Of a stretch of DNA of 56,854 nt, positions 17,014 to 23,205 are shown in pieces. The position numbers and the translations under genes were made by a program. The notes beneath the pieces are model-generated. The model searched no databases. It was not told the DNA's origin and was given only the letters and a program-made list of their open reading frames with translations. This DNA is from Prochlorococcus sp. AG-402-I23 (lineage in GTDB: Bacteria > Cyanobacteriota > Cyanobacteriia > PCC-6307 > Cyanobiaceae): the NCBI GenBank assembly GCA_003216915.1, contig QCIB01000010.1:1-56854 (forward strand), in the 5' to 3' direction. Positions within the stretch are counted from its first letter, which is position 1; every line of letters starts with the position of its first letter.

Positions 17014-17205
17014 ATGACCTACAAAATAATTAGAATTGATGGGAAAGTTGATGAATTAACCGCCCAAAGTTTTGATAAGTATTCAGATGCATACGATTTG
17101 TTAGAGGAACTATATGGAGATTTATGTTGTTCAGATGCAGATTATGGAGACATAACCTATTACGATATTGTAGAAAATAATTTAAAAAATATTAATGGAG
17201 AATAA
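17014..17205 (+). CDS. 63-residue acidic hypothetical protein
   Basis: Starts MTYKIIRIDGKVDELTAQSF. Very acidic, with a Cys pair (GDLCCSDADYGD). It overlaps the next gene by 11 nt, so the two are coupled. Function unknown. Confidence 0.7.
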   Translation: MTYKIIRIDGKVDELTAQSFDKYSDAYDLLEELYGDLCCSDADYGDITYYDIVENNLKNINGE

Positions 17206-17404
17206 AAAATGGGCTCCCTCCCAAGAAGAAAATATTGGGGTAATAACAAGTGTATATGAATCCATTAAAGAAGAGCTTTCAGAACTTCAAAAAGAAACTG
17301 GTTGTCCCGATTCATTTATATATGATTTCATTAGCAAGATTCAGAATGAATGGCATCCTGAATCTTGTTACTCGATAGTTAGAGATAAAAAAAGGAAAAA
17401 TTAG
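17195..17404 (+). CDS. 69-residue hypothetical protein
   Basis: Starts MENKKWAPSQEENIGVITSV. Helical and acidic, with CPDSFIYDFISKIQNEWHPE and a basic end. Coupled to the preceding gene by an 11-nt overlap. Function unknown. Confidence 0.7.
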   Translation: MENKKWAPSQEENIGVITSVYESIKEELSELQKETGCPDSFIYDFISKIQNEWHPESCYSIVRDKKRKN

Positions 17405-17441
17405 AAGATTATATATATTTAATTCAAATATATAAAAATTA

Positions 17442-17470
17442 AAAGAATTTTTATTTAAAAAAAATTCTTT
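17442..17470 (+). terminator. A/T-only hairpin after 17404 gene
   Basis: AAAGAATTTTT and AAAAATTCTTT form an 11-bp stem, followed by AATATAAT. It probably ends the 17014-17404 transcript. The trailing TATAAT could be the promoter of the next microgene. Confidence 0.4.
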
Positions 17471-17499
17471 AATATAATCTGAAAGTAAAACACTAAAGC

Positions 17500-17586
17500 A
17501 TGATTATTAGAATTCTAGGTATCGTACTTATTCTTGGCACCATTGCATATTATGGTTTAGTTTTGACTGGCCAAAGCAACCTTTAG
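17500..17586 (+). CDS. 28-residue single-helix membrane peptide
   Basis: ATG 17500-17502, TAG 17584-17586. Reads MIIRILGIVLILGTIAYYGL then VLTGQSNL. A perfect single membrane helix in an otherwise empty gap, with a TATAAT box about 27 bp upstream. Function unknown. Confidence 0.55.
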   Translation: MIIRILGIVLILGTIAYYGLVLTGQSNL

Positions 17587-17610
17587 TTTTTTAACTTTTT
17601 AAAATTTCTC

Positions 17611-17823
17611 ATGAAATGGCCTCCTACTCTTTGCTGGACTGCGCCAAAAACAATTAATGGCAATAGGCATTTTCAAGTTAAAGCTTATGGTGGTAAAAAT
17701 GAAGGTAGATGGGTTGATATTTTTCCTACCAAAAATAAAAAAGATATTAAAAGGATCTCATGGGTAAAACTAAAATCAGAATGGACTTCTGGATGGTTAA
17801 AGCTCCCAAAAGAAAAAGATTAA
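17611..17823 (+). CDS. Trp-rich small protein (TIGR02450-like)
   Basis: 70 residues with six tryptophans. The pattern KW..L.WTAP..HFQVKAYG, then WVKLKSEWTSGWLKL, fits the TIGR02450 Trp-rich family found in marine cyanobacteria and proteobacteria. No function is established. Confidence 0.75.
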   Translation: MKWPPTLCWTAPKTINGNRHFQVKAYGGKNEGRWVDIFPTKNKKDIKRISWVKLKSEWTSGWLKLPKEKD

Positions 17824-17921
17824 TTTGTTTATGTAAACAAATATTATTAACCAGAAAACTGTAAAAAATAATACCTAATACGAAAAAAATAACTTCTAAT
17901 ATTTTTAAAAAGCTATTTAAT

Positions 17922-18095
17922 ATGAAGCCGCAACCGAAGAAAAAACTTCCTAATAAAAAAGTTATAAGCTCAGCAAAATTTGAGGCAAAAGAACAATTTA
18001 CAAAATCTGCATTAGAAAATTTAAAAACAGAAAATGAAAGACTTGTTGATTCACTAAAAAAATCTGGAGAAATTAAAGAATCAAAAAAAAAATAG
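17922..18095 (+). CDS. 57-residue basic coiled-coil protein
   Basis: ATG 17922-17924, TAG 18093-18095. Starts MKPQPKKKLPNKKVISSAKF and then forms a charged helix (SALENLKTENERLVDSLKKS). A soluble Lys-rich protein that might bind nucleic acid. Function unknown. Confidence 0.6.
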   Translation: MKPQPKKKLPNKKVISSAKFEAKEQFTKSALENLKTENERLVDSLKKSGEIKESKKK

Positions 18096-18146
18096 ATTTA
18101 CGGAATTAAAAATTTTTTATTATTATATTGTTTTATAGATTGAGAA

Positions 18147-18266
18147 ATGATTGAAAAAATCTCTATTGCGAATTCTCATTTACCTCAACTTATTGGGTTC
18201 GTACTTATGTCAATAGGTTATACATTAGGCAATAAATTCTATCTTCCAGAAATTAAACAAAAATAA
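18147..18266 (+). CDS. 39-residue membrane microprotein
   Basis: ATG 18147-18149, TAA 18264-18266. Starts MIEKISIANSHLPQLIGFVL and ends FYLPEIKQK. One membrane helix. Function unknown. Confidence 0.55.
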   Translation: MIEKISIANSHLPQLIGFVLMSIGYTLGNKFYLPEIKQK

Positions 18267-18623
18267 TTATTCCAAGTTATTCAAAATTATTTGAAATAAA
18301 TAAAATTGAAAATATTCCCCTATTAAAAATTTTTAATTCTCTACTTCTCTTTGATACAAAGAAATAGAACTTTCAAACATATATTCAACTACATCATGAC
18401 CACTTATTATTATGTGTCACGTAAATGTATCATTATAGTCATTGCTTTATTTTAAATCCAAAGAAAAAGTAAGAATTCATACTAAATTTTTTTAAATATG
18501 TTACATTTGTTAATAATTAAAGTTAAGTTCTTCTGTTAATAAAGCAGATATAAGGAAACGTTTGTTATATACAAATGTCATTTACTCTTTAGCTTACTAA
18601 TTGATCACATTTGAATTCTAAAA
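18267..18623. other. 357-bp intergenic stretch, nothing recognised
   Basis: Very AT-rich. I found no credible reading frame, RNA fold or strong repeat on either strand. It probably holds the promoter of the HLIP gene at 18624. Confidence 0.5.
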
Positions 18624-18878
18624 ATGGATGCTCTTACTAGTTTTATAGTTGTTATCATCGCAATTACAATACAATTCTCTTTATACGCGATCAAAAGGTT
18701 GCAGGAACCTTTAGAACCAAATTATTTGATAGATAAAGATTCAAAAGAATTCAAAAACTATACGGGCAAATATTGGAAAAATGCTGAAATAACAAATGGA
18801 AGATTAGCTATGATTGGTTTTTTAGCTCTAACAATAAATTACGGCTTTTTTGGGTGGATAATTCCAGGTTTTATATAA
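18624..18878 (+). CDS. High-light-inducible protein (HLIP), extended form
   Basis: 84 residues. The C-terminal half carries the chlorophyll-binding HLIP helix with NAEITNGRLAMIGF (about 53-66), including the E-x-x-N-G-R pigment-ligand pattern. Unlike the shortest HLIPs it has an extra N-terminal hydrophobic helix (FIVVIIAITIQFSLYAI). HLIPs bind chlorophyll and carotenoid in the thylakoid and protect photosystem assembly intermediates under light stress. Likely stress-induced from the upstream gap. Confidence 0.88.
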   Translation: MDALTSFIVVIIAITIQFSLYAIKRLQEPLEPNYLIDKDSKEFKNYTGKYWKNAEITNGRLAMIGFLALTINYGFFGWIIPGFI

Positions 18879-18951
18879 GATATTAATAATTAAAGTAATA
18901 ATAAATCTTTCGTTCAAGACACACTCTCCTTTTAAAAAAAAATTTTTTATT

Positions 18952-19202
18952 ATGAGTAAAAAAGTATTTGAGTAATTCTGATTTTGATAAAAATGGAATA
19001 GACAGCTTTGGAATACATTGGCTTCAATATGTTGCTTTTGCTGTTTCTGGTTTTGCGATATTTACGACCTGGGCATTTTTTTTTGATGAAAGATTCCATA
19101 ATTTCATAATGAACATTTTTAGGATCATTAATTGCAGTGGTTTTAACTGTAATGGAGCTTTTTAAAATTCTATGGCTAATCCAGATCAAAAAACAATATT
19201 AA
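18952..19202 (+). pseudogene. Frameshifted small membrane-protein gene
   Basis: Three frames join into one sensible protein if one base is removed from an A6 run near 18959 and one T from the T run near 19119. The ATG at 18952 (MSKK) then leads to SNSDFDKNGIDSFGIHWLQY, FAIFTTWAFFFDERFHNFI, and a third-frame helix GSLIAVVLTVMELFKILW. Without both changes the frame starts at TTG 18968 and ends at 19165, losing the last helix. Either a decaying gene, a sequencing homopolymer error, or slippage. The 3' end overlaps the next gene. Confidence 0.55.
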
Positions 19203-19354
19203 TCGATAATGCTTTTGAGGAAATAAAAAATATTTGTATAAATCTTCAAAAAGATACTGATGCTTCGAATTTAGAAGTTAAAAGTTTACTAAAACTAATT
19301 ATGGATGAATGGGAAGAAAAGGAAGAACAAAAAACTAGTTTTGGATTCAGGTAA
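19172..19354 (+). CDS. 60-residue acidic hypothetical protein
   Basis: Starts MANPDQKTILIDNAFEEIKN. Predicted helical, ending in WEEKEEQKTSFGFR. Overlaps the end of the frameshifted gene. Function unknown. Confidence 0.6.
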   Translation: MANPDQKTILIDNAFEEIKNICINLQKDTDASNLEVKSLLKLIMDEWEEKEEQKTSFGFR

Positions 19355-19463
19355 AGTTTGCCACTATCTAAGAAGTGACTTTGGCATCAAATAATTTTAA
19401 TATGAACAGATTTTTTACTTTAAAAATTTAATATTTATAGTTTCATATTATTTTAGAAAGAAA

Positions 19464-19500
19464 TTAAAAAGGAATGAATCTCAAATAGAAGATTCATTCC
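19464..19500 (-). terminator. Rho-independent terminator
   Basis: On the minus strand GGAATGAATCT pairs perfectly with AGATTCATTCC (11 bp, 8-nt loop), followed by TTTTT. It ends the short transcript carrying the 13-codon reading frame at 19527-19568. Confidence 0.7.
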
Positions 19501-19526
19501 AGATTTAGCATTAGTTTTATCTAGAT

Positions 19527-19568
19527 TTAAATTTTATAATCTAACTCCTCTGGTGGACTGTCAATCAT
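19527..19568 (-). CDS. Candidate 13-residue peptide gene
   Basis: ATG 19566-19568 follows AGGAGG at ideal distance. The peptide is MIDSPPEELDYKI. A strong terminator follows 27 bp downstream and a TATAAG box lies upstream. It may be a real micropeptide or the ribosome-loading part of a small RNA. Confidence 0.4.
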   Translation of the reverse strand: MIDSPPEELDYKI

Positions 19569-19620
19569 TAGATCCCTCCTATTAAACAAGTTAAACCTAA
19601 GCCTTACTTATAAAGAAAGT

Positions 19621-19642
19621 AAATCAGTAAAAATACTGATTT
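19621..19642 (-). terminator. Hairpin after 33-residue gene
   Basis: AAATCAGTA-TTTT-TACTGATTT is a perfect 9-bp stem lying 8 bp after the stop of the 33-residue gene on the minus strand. A pyrimidine-rich tail follows. Confidence 0.55.
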
Positions 19643-19650
19643 ATTATTTT

Positions 19651-19752
19651 CTAAAATGTTTGAATTAAAGAAGCCAATTCTGGTGCATCTAATAAAAGTG
19701 CAAAAAATGTAAGCACAACTAATAAAAATATTGAAAAGTAAAATTGAATCAT
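19651..19752 (-). CDS. 33-residue single-helix membrane peptide
   Basis: ATG 19750-19752, TAG 19651-19653. Reads MIQFYFSIFLLVVLTFFALL then LDAPELASLIQTF. One membrane helix and a short polar tail, with its own terminator. It looks like a conserved picocyanobacterial mini protein; function unknown. Confidence 0.6.
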   Translation of the reverse strand: MIQFYFSIFLLVVLTFFALLLDAPELASLIQTF

Positions 19753-19850
19753 GCTTCAAAATTACTTAAAAATAATTTTTTAAGTTGTATAAAATAATGC
19801 TTTGTTTACATAATTAAATATCTACCTTGAGAAGATTAATTAGAGAATAA

Positions 19851-20084
19851 TTAAGATGCTTCAGAAGAAAATATCGTCCTATTTTTCTGCAAATACTCAC
19901 AACCTTTAAGTAAATGATCGCCCTGTGGTATGCGTTTTTCGTATCTTGGACAGATCAAGATAGTAGCCAAAATTTCTGTAGTGCTGTAGCGAAAGTGATT
20001 GCAAGTAATACAAATCTTTGTTCGTTTTCGCTTTAGGGTGGATTCTTTTAGATATTCCCATTTTGACGGATTTACTTTGATCAT
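19851..20084 (-). CDS. 77-residue four-cysteine (putative zinc-binding) protein
   Basis: A basic N-terminal part precedes CITCNHFRYS and CPRYEKRIPQGDHLLKGCEY. The arrangement C-x2-C, C and C suggests one metal site, with HF and DH as further ligands. Similar short proteins occur widely in picocyanobacteria. No function assigned. Confidence 0.65.
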   Translation of the reverse strand: MIKVNPSKWEYLKESTLKRKRTKICITCNHFRYSTTEILATILICPRYEKRIPQGDHLLKGCEYLQKNRTIFSSEAS

Positions 20085-20086
20085 GA

Positions 20087-20377
20087 CTACTGAAATTTAT
20101 TAGTAACAATTTGCCAACCTCCTGAAATTAATTCATTCCATGTTTCACAAGCTCACTCAATAGAATGAATTCTTGAATTTTTAATTTGGGCTGTTTCACC
20201 TAATTCATTTGCATAGAAAACATAAGTATATACTTTTAAGTTTTTAGATAAAGATTTCTTATAACTCTCAAAAAAATTTAATAAACCACTTTTTTTGTTA
20301 AATAACCAGCCATTTGGGGGGTCAATAAGACTGCCAAGATAAAAATAAGTCCGAACATTAGCGACTCCTGAAGTCAA
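20087..20377 (-). pseudogene. DUF1651 protein interrupted by an in-frame TGA
   Basis: TTG start 20375-20377. The frame reads MTSGVANVRTYFYLGS, NGWLFNKKSGLLNFF, VYTYVFYANELGETAQ and stops at TGA 20153-20155 after 74 residues. In the same frame ACETWNELISGGWQIVTNKF continues to a TAG at 20087. That tail aligns with the end of the intact relative at 22542-22841 (NAWDKWHDLQLEGW). The product therefore lacks its C-terminal third unless the stop is read through. DUF1651 has no known function. Confidence 0.6.
20278..20358 (-). CDS. 26-residue hydrophobic peptide in alternative frame of DUF1651 locus
   Basis: ATG 20356-20358, preceded by CAGGAG. Reads MFGLIFILAVLLTPQMAGYL and ends TKKVVY. A peptide of exactly the same length and start (MFGLIF, then PQ and G) lies at the same place in the second DUF1651 locus (22742-22822). 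Conservation in this frame and the better ribosome-binding site suggest it is translated. Confidence 0.5.
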   Translation of the reverse strand: MFGLIFILAVLLTPQMAGYLTKKVVY

Positions 20378-20383
20378 TAAGAT

Positions 20384-20397
20384 AATACATTTGTACT
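20384..20397 (-). promoter_or_regulatory. LexA-like box before first DUF1651 locus
   Basis: AGTACAAATGTATT on the minus strand matches the cyanobacterial LexA consensus RGTACNNNDGTWCB except for one base. It lies 7 bp before the TTG start. A near-identical site (AGTACAGATGTATT) lies at the same place in the second locus. Confidence 0.4.
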
Positions 20398-20498
20398 GTT
20401 AATATAAATGTACTACTCGTAGGTGTCAAGTGTTCCTCCGGGTAATTATTTAAATACAAAAATTACTTACCAGAAATAATCAACCGTAAACTTCATAT

Positions 20499-20807
20499 TT
20501 GGTAATAGTGAATACAAGCAACTCCTTGAAAAGGAAAATATCATTTAGAGAGTATATCCACAAGAATGCAATGTATCGAAATCCCTTCTATTTAGGTTGG
20601 AATAAAGGTTGGTCTTTTTTATTTTTTTTAGAGGGTGGCATTGCAAAAATTGAAGCAAAAGGTTTTGGAATATCTATTACAACAAAAATTAAGAAAGGAG
20701 AATCACCCCTAGAATCTGCGGATAGATTAGTCTCGAAAGAGCAAAGGATTAGAAAATCAAGATATTATTCTTGGCTTAAATCTATTAATGAAAAAACATT
20801 AAATTAA
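20499..20807 (+). CDS. 102-residue hypothetical protein
   Basis: TTG start at 20499; a GTG at 20508 is an alternative. Aromatic-rich centre (FYLGWNKGWSFLFFLEGG), then IAKIEAKGFGISITTKIKK and a basic end. No signal peptide or family seen. Divergent from the DUF1651 locus. Confidence 0.55.
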   Translation: MVIVNTSNSLKRKISFREYIHKNAMYRNPFYLGWNKGWSFLFFLEGGIAKIEAKGFGISITTKIKKGESPLESADRLVSKEQRIRKSRYYSWLKSINEKTLN

Positions 20808-20876
20808 GTAATCCTTAAGTTATTAAAGTAATTTGTTAAAAATCAATTTAAAATAGAAATTAGTGATTTATTTTTC

Positions 20877-21134
20877 GTGTCCAATAAATTTTATGAATGG
20901 TGGAAAAACCATAGAAAAGTTGTAACCTATGGAACTTTTATCATCTTGTTTGGTTTTTACTTATCTCCTGTTGTCAAAGAAGCAAAATACAAAAACCAGT
21001 GTATTAAGTACTCTACCAAAGGAGCATTAACTAAATTTAATAAGGACGATATCGGAGAAACTTTATTAGAGGAAACAGGCTTGAACATTGAAGGACTAGC
21101 GAAGATCGAAGGTTATAAGAATTGCATTAATTAA
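20877..21134 (+). CDS. 85-residue single-helix membrane protein
   Basis: GTG start. A basic N-terminus (KFYEWWKNHRKVV), helix TYGTFIILFGFYLSPVV, then an exported tail with two cysteines (QCIKYS, YKNCIN) that may pair. Function unknown. Confidence 0.6.
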   Translation: MSNKFYEWWKNHRKVVTYGTFIILFGFYLSPVVKEAKYKNQCIKYSTKGALTKFNKDDIGETLLEETGLNIEGLAKIEGYKNCIN

Positions 21135-21178
21135 AAAGTTTGCAAAAATTACGCTGAGTTTTTTAAATTATTAAAGTT

Positions 21179-21262
21179 ATGATTAAACTTATTTTATTAA
21201 TATTATTATTTAGATTTATATCAATAAGCCAAAAAAAAGATATTTGGTTGGCATATCTCTAA
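21179..21262 (+). CDS. Possible 27-residue membrane peptide
   Basis: ATG 21179-21181. Reads MIKLILLILLFRFISISQKK then DIWLAYL. Single hydrophobic segment; weak evidence beyond context among other microgenes. The DNA that follows (21284-21375) encodes WIIEKPSWIPSQKTFKPSY without a usable start and may be a gene remnant. Confidence 0.35.
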   Translation: MIKLILLILLFRFISISQKKDIWLAYL

Positions 21263-21375
21263 AACAAATGTCTTCATTTCTTTAATGTACTGTTAAATAT
21301 GAAGATAGAGAAAAATGGATTATAGAGAAACCAAGTTGGATACCCAGCCAAAAAACATTTAAGCCATCGTATTAA

Positions 21376-22125
21376 ATGAAGACTTATTTAGAAGAACGAA
21401 TTGAATGGTATGACGATAATTATAGAAATGGTAATGCTTTAATCTCTGATAATCAGTTCGACCAACTTGAAAAGAATTTATTAAGAACAAACCCTAATTG
21501 TGATTACTTTAAAAAGAAAAATAAACTAGTTTTACCTTCATTAGAAAATGATTCAATAGATGAATTTTTGAAAGGATTATTAGTAGATACAAGATTATTA
21601 ATTGAACCGAAAATTGATGGTTGTGCTGTTGCTTTGCAATATAGGGATGGAAGCTTAGAGAAAGCAATTTCAAGAAAAGGGGCCGACGTTACTAGTAAAC
21701 TTTTTAAAGTCCAGGACATTCCCAATAATCTCCCTTTACGAGGAGTTCTTCAAGTCAGGGGTGAATTATATGCACCCAACCAAAGTCCAAATATCTCCCA
21801 GAAAATCGCTTCTGGATTTCTAAGAGCTAAAGAAGGATTTTATGAAGGTCTTAGCTTCTGCGCATTTCAAATACTTAATTCAACACTTAACCAATATGAA
21901 TCCAAAAAAAGTCTTTCAAAGCTTGGCTTCACAATCCCTCAGGATATTACATGCAACTTTACGAGCCAAGTTCAAGTATTTAGAAAACAGTGGCTAGAAG
22001 GGAAGCTTTTTGAGAAATATCCAACAGATGGAATAGTAGTAAAGATAAATTCTAGAAAATTACAATTAATGAGAGAAAATTCAAATTTAGATTATCCTTA
22101 TTGGCAAGTGGCAATAAAAAGTTAA
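21376..22125 (+). CDS. NAD-dependent DNA ligase-like protein, adenylation domain only
   Basis: 249 residues. The N-terminal part resembles domain Ia of LigA (WYDDNYRNGNALISDNQFDQ). The nucleotidyltransferase core follows: motif I EPKIDG (77-82, active-site K79), VRGELY, motif IV DGIVVK near 218 and motif V WQVAIK (243-248). The protein ends there: no OB fold, zinc finger, helix-hairpin-helix or BRCT domain. Full LigA is about 670 residues. It may adenylate itself but probably cannot seal nicks alone. The stop overlaps the next ATG. Confidence 0.8.
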   Translation: MKTYLEERIEWYDDNYRNGNALISDNQFDQLEKNLLRTNPNCDYFKKKNKLVLPSLENDSIDEFLKGLLVDTRLLIEPKIDGCAVALQYRDGSLEKAISRKGADVTSKLFKVQDIPNNLPLRGVLQVRGELYAPNQSPNISQKIASGFLRAKEGFYEGLSFCAFQILNSTLNQYESKKSLSKLGFTIPQDITCNFTSQVQVFRKQWLEGKLFEKYPTDGIVVKINSRKLQLMRENSNLDYPYWQVAIKS

Positions 22126-22238
22126 TGGAATTATTAGACCAGATTTTTCCGACTTGGCATATTTACTTGGACATGTTTTTGGTTGGCTTTGCAACTTACG
22201 GTTTTCTAATAATTAAGAAAAAAATAAAAACCAAATAA
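22125..22238 (+). CDS. 37-residue single-helix membrane peptide
   Basis: ATG shares a base with the stop of the ligase-like gene (TAATG), so it is translationally coupled. Reads MELLDQIFPTWHIYLDMFLV then GFATYGFLIIKKK. Function unknown. Confidence 0.55.
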   Translation: MELLDQIFPTWHIYLDMFLVGFATYGFLIIKKKIKTK

Positions 22239-22262
22239 ATGATTCATAAGTAAAGTTTTAAA

Positions 22263-22415
22263 TCATCCGTGGTCCTTAAGCATGGATTTAAGTTGTTCGC
22301 TGTCTAATTGTTCAAGATAATTTCTCATCGCCAACCAAGATCTTCTACTTTCTAACTTTCCACTTTGTTTAAATAAATTTGCGGAAACTTGATCTATCAA
22401 TTCTTTATTAGTCAT
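22263..22415 (-). CDS. 50-residue helical protein
   Basis: The ATG at 22413-22415 (MTNKELIDQVSANLFKQSGK) is chosen because it overlaps the end of the preceding gene; a longer frame to 22451 exists but would cover that gene. The product is helical, with RRSWLAMRNYLEQLDSEQLK. Third gene of a coupled trio with DUF1651. Function unknown. Confidence 0.65.
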   Translation of the reverse strand: MTNKELIDQVSANLFKQSGKLESRRSWLAMRNYLEQLDSEQLKSMLKDHG

Positions 22416-22545
22416 ATTTAAATTCTTCATCAAGTTCAATGACAACACCATTAAAAAATTCTGCTAATAATTTTGATGGGTCTTGTATAGATATCTTTCT
22501 ATCTGCTTTTGATAGTTTCTTTTTGATTGGATTTAAATTAGTCAT
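22408..22545 (-). CDS. 45-residue hypothetical protein
   Basis: ATG 22543-22545 overlaps the DUF1651 stop (ATGA); stop at 22408-22410 overlaps the next start. Starts MTNLNPIKKKLSKADRKISI and ends VVIELDEEFKYD. Overlaps on both sides support it. Function unknown. Confidence 0.6.
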   Translation of the reverse strand: MTNLNPIKKKLSKADRKISIQDPSKLLAEFFNGVVIELDEEFKYD

Positions 22546-22841
22546 ACAGATTCAGGTAATTCAAGTTCTTCAAAAGTCCAACCCTCTAATTGAAGGTCAT
22601 GCCATTTATCCCAAGCATTATCCAAATACATTTGAGTTGATGATTTAATTGCCATTGGCTCACCAAGATCATTTGCATAATATGTATGAGAAAAAATTCT
22701 CATACTATTTCTTGGAGATTTTTTATTCCTTGTAAATAAAATTAATCTGCTGCGGTCTGGGCTAAGCAACCAACCACTTGGGGACTCATTACGATAACCG
22801 TAAGAAAAATTAGTCCAAACATTAGCTCCTCCTAAAGTCAT
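22542..22841 (-). CDS. DUF1651 protein
   Basis: 99 residues. The core reads SGWLLSPDRSRLILFTR, RIFSHTYYANDLGEP, then AIKSSTQMYLDNAWDKWHDL and GWTFEEL, which is the DUF1651 pattern of picocyanobacteria. First gene of a coupled trio (22841-22263). ATG start at 22839-22841 has no obvious ribosome-binding site, while a strong one inside the gene serves an overlapping frame. Function unknown. Confidence 0.75.
   Translation of the reverse strand: MTLGGANVWTNFSYGYRNESPSGWLLSPDRSRLILFTRNKKSPRNSMRIFSHTYYANDLGEPMAIKSSTQMYLDNAWDKWHDLQLEGWTFEELELPESV
22742..22822 (-). CDS. 26-residue hydrophobic peptide overlapping DUF1651 in another frame
   Basis: ATG 22820-22822 preceded by AGGAGG at 6-nt spacing. 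Reads MFGLIFLTVIVMSPQVVGCL and ends AQTAAD. Same length, same first six residues and same PQ and G positions as the peptide at 20278-20358. Likely a translated membrane peptide, or the zero frame of a frameshift that yields DUF1651. Confidence 0.5.
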   Translation of the reverse strand: MFGLIFLTVIVMSPQVVGCLAQTAAD

Positions 22842-22849
22842 TAATTAGT

Positions 22850-22863
22850 AATACATCTGTACT
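22850..22863 (-). promoter_or_regulatory. LexA-like box before second DUF1651 locus
   Basis: AGTACAGATGTATT (minus strand), one mismatch to RGTACNNNDGTWCB, 9 bp before the ATG. The surrounding TATATTAA and GTACT bases are also shared with the first locus, so the whole control region is duplicated. Confidence 0.4.
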
Positions 22864-22989
22864 ATTAATATAAGTACACTAGCGATGGATCGTCAAGTAT
22901 TTTGGCAAGTGAATTATTTACGCTCATAGAGAATAAAACAGTCCAACTATTCCTATAAAAATAAAATACCTACCAAAAGCCTGTTTTAA

Positions 22990-23195
22990 CAAGCAATTTG
23001 ATAGGTAACACCGGATCCCCGTCAGTTCTCTGCTGCATCGACCTGGAAATGCCAGAAGAGGATTCAAAGTGGGCTTTCGTTTCCGATTACAAGATCGGTT
23101 TACTACCGCATCACGACAGTCTCCTCATGTCGAAAGAGAGTCAGATCAGAGCACATAAAGAAGAACTTAACCAAAGATCCAGCAATCTAACTCTA
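22990..23195 (+). ncRNA. ssaA: 6S RNA (SsaA/Yfr7-type)
   Basis: About 200 bases with much higher GC than the surroundings and extensive folding. Examples are CCGAT-TACAAG-ATCGG, CGACA..TGTCG, CTGG..CCAG, and an outer pairing of CTCTG with CAGAG. A T-rich end (ATTTTTTTA) follows near 23200. The 6S RNA of cyanobacteria is known to lie beside purK, and purK ends here on the opposite strand. 6S RNA binds RNA polymerase holoenzyme. An open frame across it is considered accidental. Ends and strand are estimated. Confidence 0.65.
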
Positions 23196-23205
23196 ACTTA
23201 TTTTT

